64,000 nt of DNA from Verrucomicrobiaceae bacterium. Its GTDB lineage: Bacteria > Verrucomicrobiota > Verrucomicrobiia > Verrucomicrobiales > Verrucomicrobiaceae. Below the pieces are notes generated by a model, which did not search any database, was not told the DNA's origin, and saw only the letters and a list, made by a program, of their open reading frames with translations. Positions 1 through 9,377 of the stretch are shown piece by piece (the first letter of the stretch is position 1; every line of letters begins with the position of its first letter). The DNA is taken from contig JAEUHN010000029.1 in the NCBI GenBank assembly GCA_016795365.1, positions 186,001 to 250,000 on the forward strand, given 5' to 3'. The translations under genes were made by a program, and so were the position numbers.

Positions 1-996
1 ACCCGCTTCGTCATTGATAAAGAAAAGGCCGCGCTGCACGGCATCAGCGCCGAGACCATCTCGCAGACGCTGCGCATCGCGGTCGGCGGCGAGTCGATTG
101 ATCTGCTGCATGTGCCGGGCGACAAGGAGGACATCAACCTCGTGCTGCAACTTCCACGCGCGATGAAGGCCACGCCCGAGGAACTGCTCGCGCTGCGTGT
201 GCGCGCTGGTGATGCGAACGCGCTGCCGGAGCCGCTCGCTGCGGGTTCGCCACCGCCGCTGGTGCCCTTGCGTGAGTTGGTGAAGGTCGAGCAGACCATC
301 ACGGACAAGAGCATCTATCACAAGAACCTCATGCCCGTGACTTATGTCATCGGCGATGTCGCAGGCGTCGTGGAGAGCCCCGTGTATGCGATCTTCCAGA
401 TGAACGAGAAGCTTCGCGCGCTGCATCCCACGATGAAGATTCACAACAGCGACATGCCCTTCACCGACAACGAGCCCGCGATGAAGTGGGACGGCGAGTG
501 GCACATCACCATCGAAGTCTTCCGCGATCTTGGCCTCGCCTTCGGCGCGTGCTTGGTGCTCATCTACGTGCTCATGGTCGGCTGGTTCCGCAGCTTCATC
601 ACGCCTGCGATTGTGATGATCGCCATCCCCTTCTCGCTCGTCGGCATCATGCCCGCGCACGGCGCGATGGGTGCCTTTTTCACTGCGACGAGCATGATCG
701 GTTTCATGGCCGGAGCTGGCATCGTGGTGCGCAACTCGATCATTCTCGTGGACTTCATCGAGCTGCGCCTCGCCGAAGGCATGGCCTTGAGCGAAGCCGT
801 CATCGACGCCGGAGCCGTGCGCTTCCGCCCCATGCTGCTCACCGCGATGGCGGTCATCGTCGGAGCCAGCGTCATCCTCGCGGACCCGATTTTCCAAGGC
901 CTCGCCATCTCATTGATGGCCGGCGAAGTCGCTAGCCTGCTCATCAGCCGCATGGCTGTGCCGGTGCTTTACTTCATGGCGAACAAGAACAAATGA
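1..996 (+). CDS. RND efflux transporter permease subunit, C-terminal part
   Basis: The reading frame is open from base 1, so the gene begins upstream of the window and only about 331 residues are seen. The visible part matches the second half of an inner-membrane RND pump: a porter/docking segment (about residues 1-160 of the visible part), then hydrophobic helices with the hallmark stretch [15 protein letters not shown] near the end and RFRPMLLTA before it, both typical of the AcrB/HAE1-like RND family. RND pumps export drugs, metals or other small molecules using the proton gradient, working with a periplasmic adaptor and an outer-membrane channel that would lie outside the window. The substrate cannot be told from this part. 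A rhodanese gene follows 4 bases after the stop and is probably co-transcribed. Confidence 0.85.
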   Translation, partial: TRFVIDKEKAALHGISAETISQTLRIAVGGESIDLLHVPGDKEDINLVLQLPRAMKATPEELLALRVRAGDANALPEPLAAGSPPPLVPLRELVKVEQTITDKSIYHKNLMPVTYVIGDVAGVVESPVYAIFQMNEKLRALHPTMKIHNSDMPFTDNEPAMKWDGEWHITIEVFRDLGLAFGACLVLIYVLMVGWFRSFITPAIVMIAIPFSLVGIMPAHGAMGAFFTATSMIGFMAGAGIVVRNSIILVDFIELRLAEGMALSEAVIDAGAVRFRPMLLTAMAVIVGASVILADPIFQGLAISLMAGEVASLLISRMAVPVLYFMANKNK

Positions 997-1000
997 AGCC

Positions 1001-1393
1001 ATGCTCTGGTTTGTTATCATTCTCATCATCGTGATTGCAGGCTGGCATTGGTTCGAGGGCCAGCAAGACAAGACGTTGTTCAAAGCTGCGGAGGGAAAGA
1101 TCTGCGTGAATCTTCATGCCGCTGAGGCCAAGGCGTTTCTGGAGATTCATCCCGAAACGCAGGTGCTCGACGTGCGCTCGGACGTTGAGTTTCGAGGTGG
1201 AGCACTGCCCGGAGCGATCCATGTGTCCATCGGCGATGCCGAGTTCGACCATAAGGTATCCATGCTGAACAAGGCGAAGCCCGTGCTGGTTTATTGCGCG
1301 GGTGGCATGAGAAGTCGGCAGGCGGTCGGACGGCTCAAGGCGCTGGAGTTCGAGAACATCCAACACCTGCATCGGGGATACAATTCCTGGTAG
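1001..1393 (+). CDS. Membrane-anchored rhodanese-domain protein
   Basis: A 130-residue protein with one N-terminal transmembrane helix (about residues 2-17) and a single rhodanese domain (about 35-130). The domain shows LDVRSDVEFRGG, then LPGAIHVS, and the active loop C99-A-G-G-M-R-S-R, where Cys99 would carry the persulfide. Rhodaneses transfer sulfane sulfur from donors such as thiosulfate to thiol acceptors; here the catalytic domain is tethered to the membrane. It follows the RND pump gene with a 4-base gap, so it is likely in the same transcript. The link to the pump is only positional. The exact sulfur donor is unknown. Confidence 0.85.
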   Translation: MLWFVIILIIVIAGWHWFEGQQDKTLFKAAEGKICVNLHAAEAKAFLEIHPETQVLDVRSDVEFRGGALPGAIHVSIGDAEFDHKVSMLNKAKPVLVYCAGGMRSRQAVGRLKALEFENIQHLHRGYNSW

Positions 1394-1478
1394 GCTTTCT
1401 GAGTGGTGACGGACTTGCAAGAGGGCGATGTCCGGGCAGTGCGAGGGGGGAATTTTCGAGAACTACCCGGATCATGGG

Positions 1479-1535
1479 TTGATTTACAAATTTGAATTGC
1501 TATAATGATAATAATATCAAATCTGATAATTCAGA
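1479..1535 (+). promoter_or_regulatory. Promoter of the Pel-type operon with two dyads
   Basis: A sigma-70-like promoter sits in a strikingly A/T-rich patch: -35 TTGATT (1479-1484), a 16-base spacer and a perfect -10 TATAAT (1501-1506). Two 14-base dyads follow. The first, TGATA-n4-TATCA (1506-1519), overlaps the -10 and expected start point. The second, TCTGA-n4-TCAGA (1522-1535), is centred 16 bases further on. These positions suit a repressor. The first gene of the operon starts at 1563. The promoter match is seen; the operator role is inferred. Confidence 0.6.
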
Positions 1536-1562
1536 GATCTAGGACCCGATCCTCCTCTTGTC

Positions 1563-4508
1563 GTGACTCCCAACCGACCATTGATCCAGTGGCCGCCTCA
1601 AGTCCCATGGGCTTCGAGGCCTGGTTGGCTGCTGGCTAGTCTCAAGGGCATTGGTAACCTCCTTTCACTGACATTTTTCGGCCTTCAATGCGCCGTCGCA
1701 GCCCCGAAACCCCTGCCGCCACGGTTTTGCGTCAGCTACGACGATGCCCCGAAGCAGGGTGATCTCGCCCCGTTTGAATGGTGTATTCTCGAGCCCTCGG
1801 CGACGGTCGATCTCGCCCCTGGCCACCGCCTTGGTCAGGTGTTTCTGGCCTACGTAAGCGCTGTGGAAGCGCAACCCGAGTCCATCAATGCCCGCGAGGC
1901 TGAGAAGCGCTCCGTGCCGGTGGTGGGAAGGAACGACGAGTGGCAATCGCTGTTGCTCGACGTCGAAAATGCGAACTGGCAGACGATGATGATCGAAGCC
2001 GTGATTCCCAAGGCGTTGGAGAAGGGCTTCGATGGGGTGTTCATCGACACCCTCGACAGCGCCCAGCGGCTGCCAGGATACTCGGCGCGGACGAAGGAGG
2101 CATTGGCGGGCTTGATCCGGGCCGTGCGCGAACGATTCCCGGACAAGAAGATCGTGGTCAATCGAGGGTTCGATTTGCTGCCGACGATTGGGTCGATGAT
2201 CGACGGCGTGCTGGTGGAAAGTGTGTTCCAGTCGTTCGATGCGAAGACGCGGAACTATCTGGCCGTGAAGCCCTCGGACACCGAGTGGCTGACTCAGCGC
2301 ATCCGCGAAATCCAGGCGCTGGGACTACCCGTCCTCGCGCTCGACTACGTGAGTCCCGATGAACCTGAACTGGCGATGAAAACGGCGCGTCAGCTAGAGG
2401 CTCTCGGGTGCAGTGCCTTCATCTCCACGCCGGAGCTGACGGGGCTTAATCTGGGACCGTATCGCGAGCTGCCCCGCCGCATTCTGGTGGTGCATGGAAC
2501 AGACACCGCACCAGCGAAGCTACAGGCTGCACCGCCGATTGATACCATGTCCGCCACCTGCTTCCAGGCAGCGCTCGAATGGATGGGCTACGAGTTCGAC
2601 TTTCATGACATCGGGCACAAGGCTCTGCCTGCCGTGGTGGCAGCCACCTACGCGGGTGTGATTGTGGACGAACTGGACTGCCAGAAGCCCCTAACCAAGC
2701 AGGACGTCCTTGCATGGCTGCAAAAGGTGAAGGCACGCAAGGTGCCCATCTTGTTCGCAGGCGAGATTCCGTTCAGTGATGACGACATCCGCAGCGAGTT
2801 CGCCGCCACGTTCGGCCTGGGTGGCAACCTGACCAGCGTGCACGGGGTGAGGAATGCAACCATCGAGCACCTGGACCCAGTGATGATGAAAGGCGAGACC
2901 GAAGTGGCGGCGCACCAGCTGGGGTTCAAAGACCTCGTGGCTCCGGCCGAGGCCGATGTTTATCTCTCGATCAAGGGTCACGATCGTGATGGTCGCACGG
3001 TGCGCTTTGATCCGTGCTTCATGGCCCCGTGGGGTGGTGCCTGGCTGGAGCCCTATGTGGCGATGCGCGTGTCCCAGGCGAACAGCCTCTTCTACGCAGA
3101 CCTCTTTGCCCTGCTGCAACGATGGTTGCGAGGAAGCGCTGCGTTTCCTGCCCCAGACACCACCACACGCGATGGCCTGCGCCTGTTCTACAGCCACATT
3201 GATGGCGATGGATTTGCCTCGCTCTCGCACTTCCCGAATCACCCGCCTTGTGCCGAAGTCATCCGTGATCGCATCCTGAAAAAGTATGCGATGCCCGTCA
3301 CGGTTTCGATCGTGGAGGCCGATGTGCGCGGCTGGCTGAAGACGCTGAAAAAAGAAGACTCGCCCAGGTATGTGGAGCTGGCGCGGTCGATGTTCGAACT
3401 GCCTCACGTCCAGGCTGCCTCCCACTCGTTTTCCCATCCCTTCATCTGGGACTCGACCGATCCAAATCCAGGCCACTACGATGCCTCGAAGACCACGCTA
3501 GCCGAAGACATCCACTACCCGGAAGTCGATCCCAAGCGCGAGATCGAGGGCTCGATCGACTACATTAGCAAGAACCTCCTGCCCAAAGACAAGCGCGTGG
3601 AGCTGATGCTCTGGTCCGGTAACTGCCGCCCTGGTGAAGCAGCTCTTCGTCAATGCCGCGAACTGGGGGTGGAGAACATGAACGGCGGCGACACCATCAT
3701 CTCAAAGCTCTCGCCCAGCATTTCAGGCATTGGTCCACGCCTCGCCAAGTGGGGCGATGAGATCCAGATCTTCGCGGCTAATCAGAACGAGTTCATGTAT
3801 GCCAACGGCTTCCAGGGACCGACTTACGGTGGCTTCGCGCGCGTGATCGAGACTTTCACCATGACGGAGAAACCTCGGCGGTTGAAGCCGGTGAACCTTT
3901 ACTACCACTTCTACAGCGCCACCTACTTGTCGTCGTGCCGGGCGCTCGAGCGCATCCTGGAATGGTCGATGAGCCAGTCGCTGCATCCGATCACCGCGCT
4001 GCAATTTGCGAGCTTGGTTCGCGATGCTCATCAGACGCAAATCTATGCTCTTGGTCCCAACCACTGGCGCATGGTGAATCGCGGAGCCTTGCGCACCTTC
4101 CGCCTGCCCGCCAGCGCTGGCGTTCCCGATCTCGCCCGATGCAAAGGCATTGCGGGTTACAAGCAAGACCTGGGCATGATCTACGTTCAAACCACGGGGC
4201 AGCCGGTGGTGGACCTCGTGATGGGCTCGCCGGACGATGAACTCGCACCCTGGCCATATCTCGTGGAGGCGAGTGCAGACGTGACTATCGAGCGCCACAC
4301 ACCCAGCGAGTTGGCGTTCAGCGTCGCTGGCTGGGATCGCGTCGTGGTGGAACTCGGCGGACTTCCCCCCGGCATTCAATGCCCGATGACCTTGGCAGGC
4401 AAAACGACATCCCTCACCACCAGCAAGTCTGGCCACACACGCATGACCTTGCCTCCAGGCTCCTCGGTGAGCGTCCAGATCCCTGCACCTTATGCCACCT
4501 CGCCCTAA
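1563..4508 (+). CDS. pelA: PelA-like exopolysaccharide glycosidase/deacetylase
   Basis: A 981-residue protein with a long N-terminal signal region (hydrophobic stretch about residues 21-47). The first domain (about 50-310) is a TIM-barrel of the TM1410/GH114-GH166 type with FIDTLDS, VNRGFD and LVESVF; Glu219 in the last motif is a plausible catalytic acid. A middle Rossmann-like region follows. The C-terminal part holds a polysaccharide-deacetylase-like domain with HIDGDGF (Asp547, Asp549) and HSFSH (His621, His625) as probable metal ligands. This order matches PelA of Pseudomonas, a periplasmic enzyme that deacetylates and trims the Pel polymer, and the length is close to PelA (about 950). 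It starts with GTG; no better ATG lies near. It overlaps the next gene by 17 bases. Confidence 0.82.
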   Translation: MTPNRPLIQWPPQVPWASRPGWLLASLKGIGNLLSLTFFGLQCAVAAPKPLPPRFCVSYDDAPKQGDLAPFEWCILEPSATVDLAPGHRLGQVFLAYVSAVEAQPESINAREAEKRSVPVVGRNDEWQSLLLDVENANWQTMMIEAVIPKALEKGFDGVFIDTLDSAQRLPGYSARTKEALAGLIRAVRERFPDKKIVVNRGFDLLPTIGSMIDGVLVESVFQSFDAKTRNYLAVKPSDTEWLTQRIREIQALGLPVLALDYVSPDEPELAMKTARQLEALGCSAFISTPELTGLNLGPYRELPRRILVVHGTDTAPAKLQAAPPIDTMSATCFQAALEWMGYEFDFHDIGHKALPAVVAATYAGVIVDELDCQKPLTKQDVLAWLQKVKARKVPILFAGEIPFSDDDIRSEFAATFGLGGNLTSVHGVRNATIEHLDPVMMKGETEVAAHQLGFKDLVAPAEADVYLSIKGHDRDGRTVRFDPCFMAPWGGAWLEPYVAMRVSQANSLFYADLFALLQRWLRGSAAFPAPDTTTRDGLRLFYSHIDGDGFASLSHFPNHPPCAEVIRDRILKKYAMPVTVSIVEADVRGWLKTLKKEDSPRYVELARSMFELPHVQAASHSFSHPFIWDSTDPNPGHYDASKTTLAEDIHYPEVDPKREIEGSIDYISKNLLPKDKRVELMLWSGNCRPGEAALRQCRELGVENMNGGDTIISKLSPSISGIGPRLAKWGDEIQIFAANQNEFMYANGFQGPTYGGFARVIETFTMTEKPRRLKPVNLYYHFYSATYLSSCRALERILEWSMSQSLHPITALQFASLVRDAHQTQIYALGPNHWRMVNRGALRTFRLPASAGVPDLARCKGIAGYKQDLGMIYVQTTGQPVVDLVMGSPDDELAPWPYLVEASADVTIERHTPSELAFSVAGWDRVVVELGGLPPGIQCPMTLAGKTTSLTTSKSGHTRMTLPPGSSVSVQIPAPYATSP

Positions 4509-6696
4509 CATTCGGAGCCATCGCATGGTTCCCTTTGGCATCCTGGTGATGATCGTCATCGCCAGCGTTGGGCTGTCCTATCTCTTTGTGCCGAGCAACG
4601 AGCAGTTCCGTGCACGCCTCTTCAAGGACCGCCTCGGGGGAGACATATCCGAGCTGATCGAAGCTGGAGTCTTCGGTGACAAAGCCAGCGCTCACGCGCA
4701 ATTCCAACGCATGTCCGTTGAGCAGCTGACCTTCATCAGCCAGATCTCTCGACTGACCCCACGCGAACGGCTTCGTCACATCTTCAATCCCGTGAAGCAC
4801 ATCAACTACGATGTCTTCATCCATCACTTCGTTATCACAGCGGTGCAGTATGTGGATGTGATTGGCCCCGAGGAAGCCTTCGCGTTGTTATCCCCCAAGG
4901 CGGATCGCATTCCACCCACCTTCCGTCTCCAGCTCTTCCGGCTGCTCGCACGCAATGCCCTGGCCACGAGCCAGCCGGAGGTCGCCGTCCGAATCCTCCG
5001 CCAGGCCAGCACATCGGACAACGCCGACTGGCAAACCATTTCGGCCCTGGTCGACACCGAGCGCTGGAACAATCGCCCGGAAGAGGCTCGCGCAGCGCTC
5101 AAGTCCTGGCTCGAGAAACACAGCAACAAGCTCGATCCCCAGCTCTTCGACACCGCGAACGAAATGCTCTTCACCCTCGCTCTGGAGGCCAATGTCCCTG
5201 GTGAAGCCCTTGATGCCTGCCTGCGTGACCTCCAGCAGTTGAAGTCCGATGAACCCATCTCGGCACCCCTCATGGAGCAAGCCTTCAAGGCCGCCGAGTA
5301 TGCGGGGAAGACACGTGAGATCCTCCCGTGGATCGAGCGGCACTTGCGCGCCTTCCCCGAGGATCGTCTCGACTGGACAGACCTGCTCAAACTCACGCAA
5401 AGCAACACCGCCACCGATCCTGCCTACCTGTTGTGGACACGACGGGCCGCCCAGATCTCGGATTGGAACAGCATCGCTGACCGCGCCCTCCATCATCATC
5501 TTCGCCTCGTCGCGATGGATGTGATGGACTCCCTGGATCGCTACCTTTCGCTCGCATCCTACCTGGGTCGCGGTGAAGAGGCCGCACAGCTGCTCAGCGC
5601 CCTCGGGCCCGTCAAAGATCGCGAGGACCTCCAGCTCACACTTGCGCGACTCAAGGCCTCCAATGGCGAACCTCAAGCCGCCTTCAAGCTCTACACGGCA
5701 TGGCTCGAGAAACATCCCGATGATCACGCCGCGCGCTGGGAGCATGCCTGTCTGCACGAAGCACTCACGCTCACCAGCGAATCGATCAAGACCTTCACCC
5801 AGCTGCTTCGCGATTACCCCGATGACGTTCGTGCGACTCAACGTGCCGTCAGCTTGATGAACAGCCATGGACGCCCTCGCGAGTCCTTGCAGCAGCTCGA
5901 TGCCCTCGACGAAGCTGCGTTCAATGCCGACATGATCGAGGACTACACGTTGCTCGCCGAGTCACTCGATGAGCCGCGCTCACTCATGCGTGCGCTCAGG
6001 ATCAAGATCAGCCGCTCCACGCCGCCCTTGATGGCGGATTACCTTCGCTTGGCGGAGATCGCTCGCAGCGCTGAGGGCACCGACGCGTCGGTAAAGATCC
6101 TGGCGGAGGCGATCGAAGTCTTGCCTGATGCCCCCGCGCTGCGTTCGCAGATCGCAGCCATGCTCTTGCATGAAGAACGCTACGATGAAGCCGTGACCGC
6201 GGCGATGCATCCAGCCGCCTGGACCGACCTGGATGCTCGTCTCACGGCGCTGTCTGCCTGCCTCCACACACAGCGAGCAGGTGAAGTGCTCAAGGCGCTG
6301 GGAAATGATTTTGCCTCCCAGCCTCTCGCCTACAACACCATGCTCGACCTCGCGGTCGCCTATCGCCTGACTGGCCAGCTCGAACGCTCGGCGAAACTCT
6401 TCGCCGCTGTGCCTGAGACGCCCGTTCGCTGCCATCGAATCGCTCAAGCACGGCTGCTTGCTGGCGATTTCGATGAAGCCGCGCGAGTCGCCCAGCAGAA
6501 CCTCGACAACAAAGCCGTGCCCGATGCCTCCGACTGGGTGCTCCTCGGCGACATTCGTCACAAGCAAGGTCTCATCCCCGAGGCTCAAGCCGCCTACGCG
6601 CGCGCCATCGACGCCGTCACCGCCCGCACTCAACGCCGAACAGCCGCCGTGGAACCCACGGCTGGAATCGACTCTCCCACCAGCCTCCCCCAGTAA
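4492..6696 (+). CDS. Inner-membrane-anchored TPR protein, PelB N-terminal-like
   Basis: A 734-residue protein with one transmembrane helix close to the N-terminus (about residues 13-31), followed almost wholly by tetratricopeptide-like helical repeats, for example around EPQAAFKLYTAWLEKHP and PEAQAAYARAIDA. No outer-membrane barrel is present. In Pseudomonas, PelB is one chain of about 1190 residues with an N-terminal membrane helix, many TPRs and a C-terminal beta-barrel; the TPRs guide PelA and the polymer through the periplasm. This gene looks like the first part of that layout and the next gene like the second, so PelB appears to be split. The start is inside pelA (17-base overlap), which indicates translational coupling. 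The order pelA then TPR gene supports the assignment more than sequence similarity alone. Confidence 0.65.
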   Translation: MPPRPNIRSHRMVPFGILVMIVIASVGLSYLFVPSNEQFRARLFKDRLGGDISELIEAGVFGDKASAHAQFQRMSVEQLTFISQISRLTPRERLRHIFNPVKHINYDVFIHHFVITAVQYVDVIGPEEAFALLSPKADRIPPTFRLQLFRLLARNALATSQPEVAVRILRQASTSDNADWQTISALVDTERWNNRPEEARAALKSWLEKHSNKLDPQLFDTANEMLFTLALEANVPGEALDACLRDLQQLKSDEPISAPLMEQAFKAAEYAGKTREILPWIERHLRAFPEDRLDWTDLLKLTQSNTATDPAYLLWTRRAAQISDWNSIADRALHHHLRLVAMDVMDSLDRYLSLASYLGRGEEAAQLLSALGPVKDREDLQLTLARLKASNGEPQAAFKLYTAWLEKHPDDHAARWEHACLHEALTLTSESIKTFTQLLRDYPDDVRATQRAVSLMNSHGRPRESLQQLDALDEAAFNADMIEDYTLLAESLDEPRSLMRALRIKISRSTPPLMADYLRLAEIARSAEGTDASVKILAEAIEVLPDAPALRSQIAAMLLHEERYDEAVTAAMHPAAWTDLDARLTALSACLHTQRAGEVLKALGNDFASQPLAYNTMLDLAVAYRLTGQLERSAKLFAAVPETPVRCHRIAQARLLAGDFDEAARVAQQNLDNKAVPDASDWVLLGDIRHKQGLIPEAQAAYARAIDAVTARTQRRTAAVEPTAGIDSPTSLPQ

Positions 6697-6698
6697 CT

Positions 6699-9377
6699 AT
6701 GAAATCCGTCTCAATTCTCACCCGCTTCGCATGGACCTTGGTCCTGGGGCTTGTCGGCATCGGGGTCGCGATCGCTCAAACGACCGAACCATCGAGCGAG
6801 GAGATTCGTCGCCCCATGACGACTACCTTGTTCCCCGACTTCGCCCAGCCGGGCGACGGCAAGGAAGACATTAAGGCACCGGAAGCTCTCACAGAAAAAG
6901 AGAAGCTCGTCATGAAGTCCGCAGCTGACATGTCCACCGACGATCTGACAGACCTGCTTCAAGTTTATGAGCGCATGGGCAATGTAGCGATGCAGCAGGC
7001 CATCAGCCTCATGCTCCTTGATCGAGTGCCGGATCATCCCATCGCACGACAGTTGATCCACGGGATGGACGGCACCGCCGAGGTGCGCAAACCTGGATAC
7101 CTGACGGAAAAGGCGAACGAAGTCCTCGCAGGCAAGCCCGCTTCAGATCCCGAGGCCGTGGCCGCAGAAGCTCGTTCACTGATTGCTTCGCGGCAGAGCG
7201 AACAAGCGATCGCACTGCTCGAAGCGCTGCGCCGCACCACGTTTCCATCGCAGCGCTTCCCGTTTCTCGAAGACCTCGGCTACGCCCATTCCGAGCGGCA
7301 GCAGTGGAACGAGGCCGCCGCCGCATTCGCCGACCTCCTCACCCAGGAAGATCTGCCTCCCGAAACTCAGAAGCGAGTCAGCCAGCAAATGGACATCGTC
7401 CGTGTGGAACGCCGCATCGCGAGCATCCGCAAGCGGACGTATGCTGATCCTACCGCCGCTCTGCGGGAATCAGAGTCCCTCATCGCTGAACTGCCAAACC
7501 ATCCTTCGGCCATCATCTTCCGCGTGGAATGCCTGCAATACGCGGGCAAGACGGCTGAAGCACTTGCCTTGCTGAAGCAACTGAAGGACTCCGGTGCCGG
7601 CACACCTGCCTTCGCCTACCAACGTCATCTGGGCTACACCTATCAACAGCTCAAGCAATGGGATGAGGCGCGGGCCATCTTTGAAGAACTGCATGCGAAT
7701 CCGGTGTTCTCGCGCGAGGCACGCGAGGATGCATCCAAGGCGATCACTTCGTCCTCGATCTCAAAAGCAGGCGAGGCGGCCCTTGCAGCCGCCGGGTTTG
7801 GCGAATGGGAGAAGGCCAGCGCCATGATGGATGAACTGGAGCGGGAGTATCCCGACAATCTGGAAGTGTTCTCCTACCGATGCAGCCTGCTCGCACGCAG
7901 CGGCCAGGGCGAAGAGGCATTGCGTCGCCTAACGGAGAAACGCGCCGCACTCAGCTCCACGGGCAAGCCCTTCCCCCTCCAAGACACTGTTGGTGACGTG
8001 CACACCGCGATGAAGCGATTCGACGAAGCCCGGGCCGCCTACCAGGTGATCCTCGACGAGCCGCGTTACGATTGGGCCATGCGCCGTCGGGCACTTGATG
8101 CTCCGGCTTTGATCCGCCGCGTGGAACTGCTTGAAGAAGGATTCCTCGCCCTCCGCGACCGTCGCGTGGATCGGGCCAAGCAAGCAGCCGCTTCCCTGCA
8201 CGAAGAGTTTGGCCCCGAGGCACGCGAGTTGAAGCTGCTGCGAGCGGAGGTTCTCCTGGCACAAAACCATCCTGGACGCGCGGTCACAGCCCTGGAGCAG
8301 CTGAAGGAAAAGACACCAGCCACGGGTCCCTTCGAGGCCAATTCCAGTCTCGCCACCGCCTACCTCCGCACCGGTCGCGCCGAGGAGGCCTTGCAGGCCT
8401 ACAAGGACATCATCGAGCACCACCGCGCCTACACGCCCTATGAGAACATGCAGGCCCATTGGGAGCTGCGCGCCGCCTTGCCGATCCAGAAGCAGAACGT
8501 GTCTGCCGCCGTTTCGCACCGCAACGAACAGGATGGCAGTGCCACCCGCGCCGAGATGATTTACTCCAGCCCATGGTGGGGTGCCTGGCGTGCTCAGGTC
8601 TTCACTCACGGTGACTTTATCAATCTCAAGTCCACCCTCTCAAACATCGCCTTCCCTTCTATCGAGGAGCGCATCGAGGCCGGGGCACGATTGCAACGGC
8701 GAATCACCGAGGCCTTTGCGATCGAGACACATCTGGGCAGCAGTCAGGACGACATTCTTTACGGGGCTCGGATCGGCAACTTCCTCTACCCCGGTCTCAA
8801 CTGGTCGGCTGGTTTCAGCGGCAATGCCCGCAGCACTGAGAGCATCGCACTGGAAGCTCTCGATGCCCGCGAGAACCGTATCGACCTCGCCTTCGGCGGC
8901 CCGTTGTCCGGCCCTTGGAACCTCGACATCCGTGCCTCAGCCAACTGGGTGCGCGTGGGCAAGACGAATGTGGGTAGAGGCATCGGCGGCAGCTTGGCGC
9001 TCGAATATCTGGTGCAAACCGAGACCGAAAAACGGCCCGAGATTGCCATCGGTTACCTCGGCGAGTATCGCCGCTTCACGCCTGCAGATGTCACTTCATC
9101 GCTGCCTTCGCTGCTCGACACGGAAACGCATCGCCATGGCCTCACGGCCGCCTACCGGCGCAACCTCAACGAAGCCTGGCGGCTGCAAGCCAACGTGGGG
9201 GCCTTTTACGCCTTCGATGAATCAACACTTCAATACACCGCAGGCCTGAGCCTTCAGCACTACTTCACCGATGACTTCATGGCCTACATTGATCTTCGCT
9301 ACGACTCGAATTCCCGCAGCCTCGGCGAAGGTGGTGGAGCATTCGAAGCCACGGCGGGCCTGTCGAAGGCGTTTTAG
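6699..9377 (+). CDS. TPR plus outer-membrane beta-barrel protein, PelB C-terminal-like
   Basis: An 892-residue protein with a signal peptide (cleavage likely after AIAQ, about residue 27). Residues of about 90-590 are TPR-like helical repeats. The last 290 or so residues alternate polar and hydrophobic positions with many aromatics and end in Phe, as in an outer-membrane beta-barrel. This is the architecture of the C-terminal half of PelB, the Pel export pore, so it is the likely exit channel for the polymer. It begins 2 bases after the preceding TPR gene. The stop codon directly abuts the stop of the convergent DUF1552 gene, so no room remains for pelC-pelG. A generic TPR porin with another substrate is the main alternative. 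Confidence 0.68.
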   Translation: MKSVSILTRFAWTLVLGLVGIGVAIAQTTEPSSEEIRRPMTTTLFPDFAQPGDGKEDIKAPEALTEKEKLVMKSAADMSTDDLTDLLQVYERMGNVAMQQAISLMLLDRVPDHPIARQLIHGMDGTAEVRKPGYLTEKANEVLAGKPASDPEAVAAEARSLIASRQSEQAIALLEALRRTTFPSQRFPFLEDLGYAHSERQQWNEAAAAFADLLTQEDLPPETQKRVSQQMDIVRVERRIASIRKRTYADPTAALRESESLIAELPNHPSAIIFRVECLQYAGKTAEALALLKQLKDSGAGTPAFAYQRHLGYTYQQLKQWDEARAIFEELHANPVFSREAREDASKAITSSSISKAGEAALAAAGFGEWEKASAMMDELEREYPDNLEVFSYRCSLLARSGQGEEALRRLTEKRAALSSTGKPFPLQDTVGDVHTAMKRFDEARAAYQVILDEPRYDWAMRRRALDAPALIRRVELLEEGFLALRDRRVDRAKQAAASLHEEFGPEARELKLLRAEVLLAQNHPGRAVTALEQLKEKTPATGPFEANSSLATAYLRTGRAEEALQAYKDIIEHHRAYTPYENMQAHWELRAALPIQKQNVSAAVSHRNEQDGSATRAEMIYSSPWWGAWRAQVFTHGDFINLKSTLSNIAFPSIEERIEAGARLQRRITEAFAIETHLGSSQDDILYGARIGNFLYPGLNWSAGFSGNARSTESIALEALDARENRIDLAFGGPLSGPWNLDIRASANWVRVGKTNVGRGIGGSLALEYLVQTETEKRPEIAIGYLGEYRRFTPADVTSSLPSLLDTETHRHGLTAAYRRNLNEAWRLQANVGAFYAFDESTLQYTAGLSLQHYFTDDFMAYIDLRYDSNSRSLGEGGGAFEATAGLSKAF

